From contig CAAFVV010000052.1 of assembly GCA_900766585.1 (NCBI GenBank), positions 1 through 33,242 on the forward strand: a stretch of 33,242 nucleotides of DNA. Direction: 5' to 3'. This document shows, one piece after another, positions 23,659 through 31,417 of the stretch. The position numbers and the translations under genes were made by a program. Below the pieces are notes generated by a model. The model had not been told where the DNA came from and ran no database searches. It worked only from the letters and a program-made list of their open reading frames with translations. How positions within the stretch are numbered: position 1 is the first letter of the stretch; each line of letters begins with the position of its first letter. This stretch comes from Clostridia bacterium (GTDB lineage Bacteria > Bacillota > Clostridia > Oscillospirales > Acutalibacteraceae).

Positions 23659-26600
23659 TTACTCCTCCTTTGCTTTATGCTTTTTCGCCGTAAACAGCAC
23701 GCCAGCCGCGACCGTCAGGCTGCCAAGCAGCAGGGCAAGCCAGCCGAAGAAGCCGCTGCGCACACCCGTGTCCACGGGAGCCGGTGCAGAGGACTCGCTG
23801 TCGCTCGATGCGGGCGTATCACTTTCGGGCGCAGAGGAGGCATCAGACGATTCCTCTTCGGAGGAGGCGGGCGTCTCCCCGGCCTTCAGGAGGAGTGCCT
23901 CACTGAAAGTGCCCTCGCTCTTCTCGCCGATGGCGCGCACCTTCACCGAGAGCGTGCCCTCGCCGAGCGAAACGGCAAACGTTGTCGCTTCCGTCCTGCC
24001 GAGCACCTCGCCGGTGTCGGCGTTCACGATCTCATACGAGACCGCTCCCTTTACCGCCGTCCAGCTCAGCGTAAAGCCGCCTTCCGCCTTTTCGGCGGCA
24101 AGCCCCGTCACCGTATCCAGCTCCGCCAAAACGCTGCGGGTCAGCAGGCCGGTCTCATCGAAGTAGTACAGCCGCTTGTGATACGCTTTCCAGCTGTCGG
24201 TCACCAGCTGCCCGTTTTCGCCGACCCAGTACCGCGCCTCGCCGTCCAGAAGCAGGCCCTCCGGCAGGGTCAGACCGCTCTTGCGGCCGAAGAACCACAC
24301 GCCGTCCTCCCGCTTCTGATAACCGGTCAGCAGCGCGCCGTCCTCACCGGCATAGCCGGATCTGCCCGCCCGCTCCAGCCGGCAGGAGCGCTTCATCGCG
24401 CCGTCCTCGCCGAAGCAGTACCATTTGCTGTCACTGCGCAGCCAGCCCGACTGCATAATACCGTTTTCATTAAAGAAATAGGTATTGTTCCCGATGCGGG
24501 TCATCCCGACGGCATAGGTGCCGTTTTCCCCGAGGTAGCGGTAGCCGTCCGCCGTTTTCACCCAGGTGCTGCCGATCGGTGCGGTGGACACGGTCAGCCC
24601 GGTGATCGTCGTGCTGCCGTTGCACAGCGCACGGATATACACCTGCTTTGCGCCGACAATGTCGGAGGAATTTTTCGCGTCGACCGTGAAGTTCTGCTTC
24701 ATGTCGCCGCTCTGATAGGCGAGCTTTTTCCAGGTCACGCCGTCGGTGCTGTACCGCAGATAGACCGTGCCGTCCGTTCTGCCCTTCAGCGCCACATTCA
24801 GCGCGGAGATGCCGACGGTGCTCTCCAGCTTCCAGACCACGTCCGCCGTATCCGAAGACGTAATGAACGACAGCCCGTCTTTTCCTGCCTGCAAATTGCG
24901 GTTGTACCAGGTATGCGCCACAAAGTTGTCTGCGTTAAAGGTGATGTCCGCCGCGGGCGCCGCCGCCTTTTCGGTCAGCAGATGTCCAAAGCCGCCCTCG
25001 TCGTAATGCACGGCGTCATAATCGTTCGGCTTGACCTCGCCGTTGCGGATAAACACCAAACGGTTCATCGTCAGCCACGGCGCCAGACCGCCCTTGTGCA
25101 GCAGCACACGGACATAGAAGGTGCCGTCGGTCAGATAGTCGGTGAAGTTGATCTCCTTTTCGGAGAAGCTCCAGGCATAGACCCTGCCGCCGCCCAGCGA
25201 TTTGACATCCGTCCAGGTCTTGCCATCCCTGCTGTACTGGAACGTCATAGACGTCTCCTGCACGCCGCGTCCGAACAGCACCGCCTTAAATGTCCGCATG
25301 TCGGCGTTCTTTTCGAAGCGGTAGGTCAGATAACCATCCTGCATCGGCTCCTGCTTGACAAGCGACACGCCGTATTTCTTGAGATTCTTCTGATAGGCGT
25401 CCTCCGCGACTGACAGGTTGGCGCTGTCCGCCGCCTGATCGAGGAACGACAGCTTCTCATCGTTGAAATCCGCGTACAGCACGACATCGCCGTCATAGGT
25501 CTTGCGGAATTTCGCGTTCAGCTGAATATTGCCCTCCGGCGTCACGGTATAGTCCGCATCGCGGCTGAGCAGCGCACCGTCCATGGCAAACCACCCGACA
25601 AAGCTGTAGCCGGCATCCGGCACCGCCTTCACGGTCAGCGGCTCGCCCTGCAGCACCTGCTTCGGCGCATCGAGCTTGCCGCCCTCGTTCGAGACGGCCT
25701 CCACCTCATAGAACAGCCGGATATCGCCGCGCATGGCAACGATTTTCAGCGCATACAGACAGCCCCAGTCATAGCAGGTGTTTCCGGGAATACGCACGCG
25801 AACATAGAACGTGTCGATATTCTTGACAAACTTTGTAATATCCAGCTCGAAGCTCTCATTTTTATGCGTGGTGCGCTGATCCAGCATGGTCGTGTAATTC
25901 TCACCGTCCAGGCTGTATTCATACAGCACCGACACGTCCATGCAGGAACGGTTCTTCGAGAACAGCATCACCTTTTGGGCGTTGACGCCGGTGAATTTAT
26001 AGGTAACATACGCCTCGTCACAGGCAGGACCGGAATCGTTCTTTTGCTGCGGCATGATGCCGTAGCCGTCGTCCGTGAAGCCCCAGCGGAGGTTTTTCTG
26101 CGCCTCCGTCGGTTTCTGCGACGCCCAGTTGTCCTTGGAATAGTCCACATCCATCAGGATGTTCCGCTCGATATTCGCGACCTCGTTGACAATGCGGATA
26201 GAGCGGATGGTGCCCCAGTCGTAGCACATATTGCCCGGGACGCGGAACCTCAGATAGAAGTCGGTCGCGCCGAGTGCAAACTCGCTGAGATCTACCTCTG
26301 CGGGCGTCTCCAAATGGCCTGTTGACAGGGTGTCCACCGTCTCGAACTTATCGCCGCTGTCGCTGTATTCCACAATGACGGGCACGTTCATGCAGGCGCG
26401 GTGCGTGATATACGCCTTGAGATAGCCTGCACGCACATTCGTGAAGTGATAGGTCACCCAGCCGTCCTTGCAGGCAGGGCCGACGGATTCGTCCGTCGGA
26501 ATATTCATCAGACCGTAGTAATAGTCGATGAAGCCTCTCTTCATGTTGACCGTTTCATAGGACGGCCAGTCCTTCTCATAATTCTCATCGCCGTAATTGA

Positions 26601-27816
26601 CGTTGAGCAGGGTCTGCAGAGAGCCGGGCTGACTGCCGTCGTCCGTATACGTCGCCTCTGCCATGATGCTCCACAGGGCGTTGAAATCACGGAAAGCGGC
26701 TGTCGGAAATTCCGCCTTGATATAGACCTCGTTCCAGCCCTTGACCTGCTTGGTCACATCCACGTCAGTGTCCACGCCCTTGCTCGCCGAGCCGCTGATG
26801 ATCTGCACAAAGCCGGTATCCGCGGCATTGCTGATATACAGGATGGCGCCGGTTCCGCCTGCGCCGTCGCGGGCGTTCACAGTCAGGTTCAGGGTGTCAT
26901 AGAACTTGCCCGCAGGAGCGGCAATGCGGAACACCACAGAGCCGGCCCTGCCGCAGTCTGTGGCGGAGAACATATACGCCTTCAGCGAATTCGGGTTCGC
27001 CCAGTGATCCTTTGTCCCCGACCAGCCGCCGTCGAGCACCTGATATACACCTGCGTTATCGGTGCTGACCACATTCTTCTGTGCATTTTCGTCCAGCGTC
27101 ACTGCGACGATATGCCCTTCTTCGTTATAGGTGCAGATATTCGGCACGAACACGTCGATCTTCTCACCTGTCGTCTCTGCTGTCGGTTCCATATAGGTCA
27201 CCACCGCCGTGATGCTCCAAAGAGCACAGAAATCCTTGAACATCGCCGTCGGGAACACGACCTTCAGGTAGGCTTCGCTCCACCCTCTTGCCTGCTTTGT
27301 CGCATTGACATCGGTGTCATTACCCTTGCTGTCCGCGCCGGTGATGAGCTGTGTAAACGTCCCGTCCGCAGTCTTGCCGATAGACAGCACGGCGCCGGTT
27401 CCGCCTGCGCCGTCGCGGGCGTTGAACGTCAGGTTCAGGGTATCATACACCTTTCCTTCGGGCGCGGTAATCTTAAAGATGACCGTTCCGGCCTTGGTGT
27501 TGTCGCTCGCCGAGAACATATACGCCTTCAGCGAATTCGGGTTCGCCCAGTGATCCTTTGTCCCCGACCAGCCGCCGTCGAGCACCTGATATACGCCTGC
27601 GTTATCGGTGTAGACCACATTCTTCTGTGCATTTTCGTCCAGCGTCACTGCGACGATATGCCCTTCTTCGTTATAGGTGCAGATGTTTGGCACGAACACG
27701 TCGATTTTCTCGGAGGTATCCTCGGCACGCGGTTTCAGCGCAAACGGCACTGCCGCCCCCGCCAGCACGGCGGACGCCAGCAGAATTCCGCCAAGCCGCT
27801 TTATGAACTGATTCAT
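23659..27816 (-). CDS. Large multidomain cell-surface protein with tandem domains and wall-binding repeats
   Basis: The 1385-residue precursor starts with a signal peptide (to about residue 32). Domains, in order: two tandem copies of a beta-rich domain A (about 34-212 and 216-392; EKIDVFVPNICTYNEEGH); two copies of domain B (about 402-545 and 549-694) sharing GPAC, RxCM and PGNxCYDWG; a bacterial GWF repeat (about 700-770, SFVGWFAMDG); two further beta-sandwich-like domains (about 776-927 and 955-1082; FQYSRDGKTWTDV, LRYSTDGVTWKKL); choline-binding-type repeats (about 1085-1229, NTYFFNENGIMQSGWL); a fibronectin III-like domain (about 1230-1309); a Ser/Glu linker; PVDTG (1346-1350); a transmembrane helix; and a basic tail. 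Domains A to D resemble carbohydrate-binding modules but I see no catalytic site. The gene starts 28 bp after the SGNH gene and is probably co-transcribed with it. Binding of a glycan at the cell surface is an inference. Confidence 0.9.
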   Translation of the reverse strand: MNQFIKRLGGILLASAVLAGAAVPFALKPRAEDTSEKIDVFVPNICTYNEEGHIVAVTLDENAQKNVVYTDNAGVYQVLDGGWSGTKDHWANPNSLKAYMFSASDNTKAGTVIFKITAPEGKVYDTLNLTFNARDGAGGTGAVLSIGKTADGTFTQLITGADSKGNDTDVNATKQARGWSEAYLKVVFPTAMFKDFCALWSITAVVTYMEPTAETTGEKIDVFVPNICTYNEEGHIVAVTLDENAQKNVVSTDNAGVYQVLDGGWSGTKDHWANPNSLKAYMFSATDCGRAGSVVFRIAAPAGKFYDTLNLTVNARDGAGGTGAILYISNAADTGFVQIISGSASKGVDTDVDVTKQVKGWNEVYIKAEFPTAAFRDFNALWSIMAEATYTDDGSQPGSLQTLLNVNYGDENYEKDWPSYETVNMKRGFIDYYYGLMNIPTDESVGPACKDGWVTYHFTNVRAGYLKAYITHRACMNVPVIVEYSDSGDKFETVDTLSTGHLETPAEVDLSEFALGATDFYLRFRVPGNMCYDWGTIRSIRIVNEVANIERNILMDVDYSKDNWASQKPTEAQKNLRWGFTDDGYGIMPQQKNDSGPACDEAYVTYKFTGVNAQKVMLFSKNRSCMDVSVLYEYSLDGENYTTMLDQRTTHKNESFELDITKFVKNIDTFYVRVRIPGNTCYDWGCLYALKIVAMRGDIRLFYEVEAVSNEGGKLDAPKQVLQGEPLTVKAVPDAGYSFVGWFAMDGALLSRDADYTVTPEGNIQLNAKFRKTYDGDVVLYADFNDEKLSFLDQAADSANLSVAEDAYQKNLKKYGVSLVKQEPMQDGYLTYRFEKNADMRTFKAVLFGRGVQETSMTFQYSRDGKTWTDVKSLGGGRVYAWSFSEKEINFTDYLTDGTFYVRVLLHKGGLAPWLTMNRLVFIRNGEVKPNDYDAVHYDEGGFGHLLTEKAAAPAADITFNADNFVAHTWYNRNLQAGKDGLSFITSSDTADVVWKLESTVGISALNVALKGRTDGTVYLRYSTDGVTWKKLAYQSGDMKQNFTVDAKNSSDIVGAKQVYIRALCNGSTTITGLTVSTAPIGSTWVKTADGYRYLGENGTYAVGMTRIGNNTYFFNENGIMQSGWLRSDSKWYCFGEDGAMKRSCRLERAGRSGYAGEDGALLTGYQKREDGVWFFGRKSGLTLPEGLLLDGEARYWVGENGQLVTDSWKAYHKRLYYFDETGLLTRSVLAELDTVTGLAAEKAEGGFTLSWTAVKGAVSYEIVNADTGEVLGRTEATTFAVSLGEGTLSVKVRAIGEKSEGTFSEALLLKAGETPASSEEESSDASSAPESDTPASSDSESSAPAPVDTGVRSGFFGWLALLLGSLTVAAGVLFTAKKHKAKEE
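26966..27714. repeat. Tandem duplication within the surface-protein gene
   Basis: The segments 26966-27168 and 27512-27714 are nearly identical at the nucleotide level (a handful of differences), with a 546-bp period equal to 182 codons. They encode the N-terminal third of each domain A. The remaining part of each copy is clearly more diverged. Confidence 0.85.
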
Positions 27817-27844
27817 ACTATCCCTCTTTTCTCAAACCGTCGTC

Positions 27845-29302
27845 TCACTGGCCCAGCACGCTGAGAACGGTCTGTGCATAGATGCGGTGCATAAAATCAT
27901 TCGGGTGGTTAAAGTTGTTGCCGGTAATGTCATGGTAGGTCTTGCCGTGACTGATCATCTCCATACACATGCTGTACACCGGTGCAACGGCAACGGCATA
28001 TTTTTTCTCCGCCTGAATGTCATACATCGCCTTTTCTTGATCCGCCAGAATCTGACCGCCGAAGCAGTTCGCCTCGGGGTTCGGAATCATGCAGGAGACC
28101 AGCACAAACTCCGTATCCGGGCATTCCGCCAGAATCTCATCCATAATGACCTGCAGATCCCGCTTCATATCCGTGCGGGAGGTACCGGTCTGGTTCATGC
28201 CGAACGCCAGAACCACCAGATCCGGATCCTTCGGCGTGACCAGCATTTTGGCGTTTTTCCTGCCCCAATCGGTCGTCGAGCCGCTCGCCGCCCGGTTGAT
28301 GTGGTGGATCTTAGAGCCGTAGCGGGTCGCCATGCCCTCGCTGACCATCTTCGCCCAGCTGGAGCAGTAGGGCGCCCAGTTGCGGACGGCGTGGAACTCC
28401 TCGCAGTTTTCCACCACGATGGCGTAGTCATCCAGACCGGAGGCTTCCCAGCCCACCGTAATGCTGTCGCCGAAATACACAATGTTGACGTCCTCACCGT
28501 TTTTCAGCTTCTCGGAAAATTTGGGGAGATTGGCAATCTGATCCTTCGGCGTCAGCCCCGTCCAGCTGTCTTTATGCGTGTACGTCACGTTCACCGAGTA
28601 TTTAACGGTGATCGACGTGTCCAGCGATATGTAGCGTCCCTCGTCAAACGTCGTGACGAACACATCTTTCAGACTGCCCTCGGGATAATACGGCGCGACC
28701 ACCTCGGGCGGGCAGACCGGAATGCGGGTGTTCGGCGTCAATACGAGCTTTTTGCCGGAGACCGTGAAGTCCCGTCCCTCCTCATACACCGTCTGCAGAT
28801 CGTAGGAGCGCACCGTCACGATCTCGTCGGGGGTATACAGCAGGCTGCCGGACAAAACCGTGCCGTCCGCCTGACCGATGAACCCGATGTTCTCATGATA
28901 CACGCGGTTGCCCTCCCACAGCTTCTCGGTATAGGCGCCCACGGTGTACTGGCTGAGCAGGTCCTCAGCAAACGGATCCGCCTCGGTTTCCATATATCCT
29001 GCCGGCTTGTCCGTTCCGGCGTGCAGATCATTTTCGGCAGCGCTGTCTGTGACCAGATCATCACACAGATAGCCGTCCTCGTCAAAATAATAGGTTTTTC
29101 CGTCGATCACCTGCGTGCCCACGACTCGTTCTCCATTCTCTCCGATGTAATAGCGGTAGTTGCCCTCGTCATGCCAGCCCGCCGAAATGCTCCGCAGCGA
29201 TTCGGCACCGAAATACAGCACGGGCGTCAGTGCCAGAACGGCGACCAGCACGCCCGGCAGCACCTTTTTGCCTTTTTTTAAAAAAGGCAGCCTCAGCTTC
29301 AT
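27845..29302 (-). CDS. Secreted SGNH/GDSL hydrolase with choline-binding repeats
   Basis: The 485-residue precursor has a basic start and a hydrophobic signal or anchor (about 13-33), then a choline-binding-type repeat pair (about 42-80: NYRYYIGENGERVVGTQVI, GKTYYFDEDG). A beta-rich middle domain (about 120-245) leads to an SGNH catalytic domain (about 270-485) with VYFGDSIT (Ser280), AASGS (Gly341), FGMN (Asn370) and the Asp469-x2-His472 pair in HPNDFMH. Family members remove acetyl or other acyl groups from polysaccharides or lipids. The start is 29302, not 29308, because AGGAGG (29310-29315) is then seven bases away rather than one. It is the first gene of an operon with the surface protein and is divergent from an AraC regulator. 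A role in deacylating a glycan held by its partner is inferred. Confidence 0.9.
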   Translation of the reverse strand: MKLRLPFLKKGKKVLPGVLVAVLALTPVLYFGAESLRSISAGWHDEGNYRYYIGENGERVVGTQVIDGKTYYFDEDGYLCDDLVTDSAAENDLHAGTDKPAGYMETEADPFAEDLLSQYTVGAYTEKLWEGNRVYHENIGFIGQADGTVLSGSLLYTPDEIVTVRSYDLQTVYEEGRDFTVSGKKLVLTPNTRIPVCPPEVVAPYYPEGSLKDVFVTTFDEGRYISLDTSITVKYSVNVTYTHKDSWTGLTPKDQIANLPKFSEKLKNGEDVNIVYFGDSITVGWEASGLDDYAIVVENCEEFHAVRNWAPYCSSWAKMVSEGMATRYGSKIHHINRAASGSTTDWGRKNAKMLVTPKDPDLVVLAFGMNQTGTSRTDMKRDLQVIMDEILAECPDTEFVLVSCMIPNPEANCFGGQILADQEKAMYDIQAEKKYAVAVAPVYSMCMEMISHGKTYHDITGNNFNHPNDFMHRIYAQTVLSVLGQ

Positions 29303-29355
29303 AACCATTCCTCCTGTTTAAAATCTCCACTTCCGCCCGCCGGCGGACAGCCTGG

Positions 29356-29388
29356 ATACAGTATACTGTATTTTTTCCGGTTGTTTAA
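29356..29388 (-). promoter_or_regulatory. Promoter of SGNH-surface operon with palindrome
   Basis: On the minus strand TATACT (29361-29366) lies inside the perfect 16-bp palindrome ATACAGTATACTGTAT (29356-29371). A poor -35 (TTAAAC, 29383-29388) 16 to 17 bases upstream suggests activator dependence. Confidence 0.5.
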
Positions 29389-29429
29389 TGGTGAAATCCT
29401 TGATTATTATAGTAATTTCATAGCATTAC

Positions 29430-29458
29430 TTGAAAATCGGAAAACATTTTGGTACAAT
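29430..29458 (+). promoter_or_regulatory. Promoter of second AraC regulator
   Basis: TTGAAA (29430-29435), 17 bases, TACAAT (29453-29458) preceded by TGG, an extended -10. Confidence 0.75.
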
Positions 29459-29493
29459 GATCGTGGAATCTTCCGATAAAGCGAGGGAGAGCT

Positions 29494-30351
29494 ATGGAGA
29501 ACATTAAATGGTACGCCCATAACATGATGAGCATTGATCCGGTCGTATACGGCACCGTGACCAACGATGTCTATGAGACCGATATCGTGCTGGTCAACGT
29601 TTTCAGCTACCTCGAAGAGGGAGAGGGCACCCTCGTTATCCGCAAAAAGCACTACCCCCTGCATGCCGGCGATATTTTTTTCATCCCGTATAACGTGCTG
29701 ACCTCGCATTACGCCAAAAAGGGCACCAAGTGGAAGATCCACTGGATCGGCTTTAACGCCTCGTTCAACGTGGAGCATTATATCAAAGATCCGGTTCTTC
29801 ACTGCCCGGAGGGGCTGACGATTTTTCAGTCCGCCATGAAATACGAGCCGATCGCCCCCAGCACCAATATTCTCCTCTCCGCCCGCATTTTTGAACTGCT
29901 CCGCCTGTATCTCGAACGGGACGTTTTATCCCAGACGTATTTAAGCAAGCAGGATCAGTATGTGGACTACATAAAGACCGTTATTCATTCCAACTACTCC
30001 TATCCCATCCGCCTGTCCGATATTGCCGCCCAGCTGTTTGTCGACACCAACTATCTGTGTACCGTTTTCCGAAAAAAGGTCGGCATTTCTCCGCGGCAGT
30101 ACCTCTCGGCCTTCCGCATATATAAAGCCGCCTCCTTTTTGTCCGCCTCCGAAAATCCCGTCATTGCCCAGGCGATGTATGAGTCCGGCTATGAGGACCA
30201 GAGCAATTTCAACAAGGCGTTTTCCTCCCGTCTGGGGCTGTCGCCGCGGTCGTTCGTCAGCTTATCCTTAGAGGAGAGAAGCCGCCGCCTGCTGGCCTAC
30301 TGCAAGCGCTTTTATATCGCCCAAAGCGCCGAGGAACCGGTGGACATATGA
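29494..30351 (+). CDS. AraC-family transcriptional regulator
   Basis: The 285-residue protein has an N-terminal cupin-like domain (about 15-115: IVLVNVFSYLEEGEGTLVIRKKHYPLHAGDIFFIPYN, in pieces) and a C-terminal AraC domain (about 165-262: IRLSDIAAQLFVDTNYLCTVF, GISPRQYLSAFRIYKA, YESGYEDQSNFNKAFSSRLG). GAGGGAGAG precedes the ATG. It is divergent from the SGNH-surface operon across a 191-bp gap, so it is probably that operon's activator, responding to a small sugar released outside. It differs in sequence from the first AraC regulator in the window, with a shorter cupin segment and an additional C-terminal tail. Confidence 0.92.
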   Translation: MENIKWYAHNMMSIDPVVYGTVTNDVYETDIVLVNVFSYLEEGEGTLVIRKKHYPLHAGDIFFIPYNVLTSHYAKKGTKWKIHWIGFNASFNVEHYIKDPVLHCPEGLTIFQSAMKYEPIAPSTNILLSARIFELLRLYLERDVLSQTYLSKQDQYVDYIKTVIHSNYSYPIRLSDIAAQLFVDTNYLCTVFRKKVGISPRQYLSAFRIYKAASFLSASENPVIAQAMYESGYEDQSNFNKAFSSRLGLSPRSFVSLSLEERSRRLLAYCKRFYIAQSAEEPVDI

Positions 30352-30359
30352 TTACCGAC

Positions 30360-30401
30360 AAAAAGAGCTTTCGTCCGTACAAACGAACGAAAGCTCTTTT
30401 T
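30360..30401. terminator. Bidirectional terminator between AraC and HAD genes
   Basis: AAAAAGAGCTTTCGT (30360-30374) pairs perfectly with ACGAAAGCTCTTTTT (30387-30401), and an inner CGT/ACG pair closes an ACAA loop. A and T tracts on both sides fit use by both converging genes. Confidence 0.92.
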
Positions 30402-30416
30402 CATCAGTGTATGCGT

Positions 30417-31391
30417 TCAGCCCAGAATCAGCGGCAGGGCGTCCAGAAGATCGCCGCACATATCGCTGCACAGGCAGGCGACGCCGCTTTTGCGGATGTT
30501 GCCGCCCTCCATGCCGATGCAGGGGAAGCCCGCGAGCCGGGCGGCGACCACACCGGCAGAGGAGTCCTCCATCGCGATGACACAGCCCTCGTCATAGCCA
30601 AAGCCCAGCCCGACGCGCCCGGTCTCGGCATACAGCCACGGGTGCGGCTTCGCCTCCAGCTCGCCCATCGTACCAACGCCGCCGGGGCCTAACGCCGTTC
30701 CGGCGGAGATGATGGCATCATAAAAATCGCACGGGTCGCCCATGCCCAATGTGCGGAAGGCGGAGACGATCTCCGGCATGGCTTTTTCAGTCAGTCCGCT
30801 CGTGACCAGACCGATCTTCACACCGGCACGTTTGAGCTCGGTCAGAAATTCCTTCAGGTGCGGCGCCGGGGTAAACGCCCCGTCCCTGCCGCGCCCCGCC
30901 ATGATCTCCGCCATCTCATGGCGTGTGACGGAGAAATAGGCGGCGCGCGCCTCCTCCAGCGTGTGGTCGGGCGCATATTTGTCCAGACAGTAGCGCAGAT
31001 GCTCCGACACCGAGTGACCGGAGACGAACGGCTCGTCCTCCGGCTCGAGCCGGAAGGACGGCTCATTCCGCAGCTGTGCCACACTGCGCTCGATGATCCA
31101 CATCCAGAACCACTCGGAGTGGACGGAGGTGCCGTCTAAATCCATCAGCACCGCCTTTGCGGGCGGCGCAAAGCGGGGGGCGCGCAGCGGGTAATAGGCG
31201 GGGTAGCCGATCAGGGAATTCACGCGGCAGAGCACCTGCCCGTTGACGGCGGCAAACTCTACCTTGCGGTCATGCGGCGTGAAAACGCCGTCCACGCCGT
31301 TTTGCCCGGCGCAAAACAGCCCGTCCTCGGTTTTTTCGATCGGCGTAAGCTCCTGCGCCCAGCCCTCGCCGAAAATTTTGCTGTAGTCCAT
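30417..31391 (-). CDS. HAD-superfamily phosphatase or mutase with unusual N-terminal extension
   Basis: The 324-residue protein has a HAD catalytic domain of the beta-phosphoglucomutase-like group from about residue 79: motif I LMDLDGTSVHSEW with Asp84 and Asp86, motif II GLVTSGL, motif III lysine in EAKPHPWLYAE, and motif IV AMEDSSAGVVAA. A helical cap lies between motifs I and II. It should act on a small sugar phosphate. The first 78 residues (MDYSKIFGEGW, then GVFTPHDRKVEF and RVNSLIGYPAYYPLRAP) are not part of the usual fold and I do not recognise them. The start at 31391 is eight bases after AAAGGA; an ATG three codons earlier overlaps that site. The gene starts 26 bp after the GntR/LacI regulator stop, so both share one transcript. 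Confidence 0.87.
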   Translation of the reverse strand: MDYSKIFGEGWAQELTPIEKTEDGLFCAGQNGVDGVFTPHDRKVEFAAVNGQVLCRVNSLIGYPAYYPLRAPRFAPPAKAVLMDLDGTSVHSEWFWMWIIERSVAQLRNEPSFRLEPEDEPFVSGHSVSEHLRYCLDKYAPDHTLEEARAAYFSVTRHEMAEIMAGRGRDGAFTPAPHLKEFLTELKRAGVKIGLVTSGLTEKAMPEIVSAFRTLGMGDPCDFYDAIISAGTALGPGGVGTMGELEAKPHPWLYAETGRVGLGFGYDEGCVIAMEDSSAGVVAARLAGFPCIGMEGGNIRKSGVACLCSDMCGDLLDALPLILG

Positions 31392-31417
31392 GCGAGACAT
31401 CCTTTCTCTGTGCCTGT

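Noticed and set aside
23677..25413. Long open frame opposite the surface protein (also 22160-23452 opposite the aminotransferase and 26401-29281 opposite the operon)
   Set aside because: They are shadows of high-GC coding sequence with no start signals and compositionally biased products.
26966..27714. CRISPR-like or satellite repeat
   Set aside because: There are only two units, 546 bp apart, in frame within a coding sequence, so this is a domain duplication. I saw no CRISPR array anywhere in the window.
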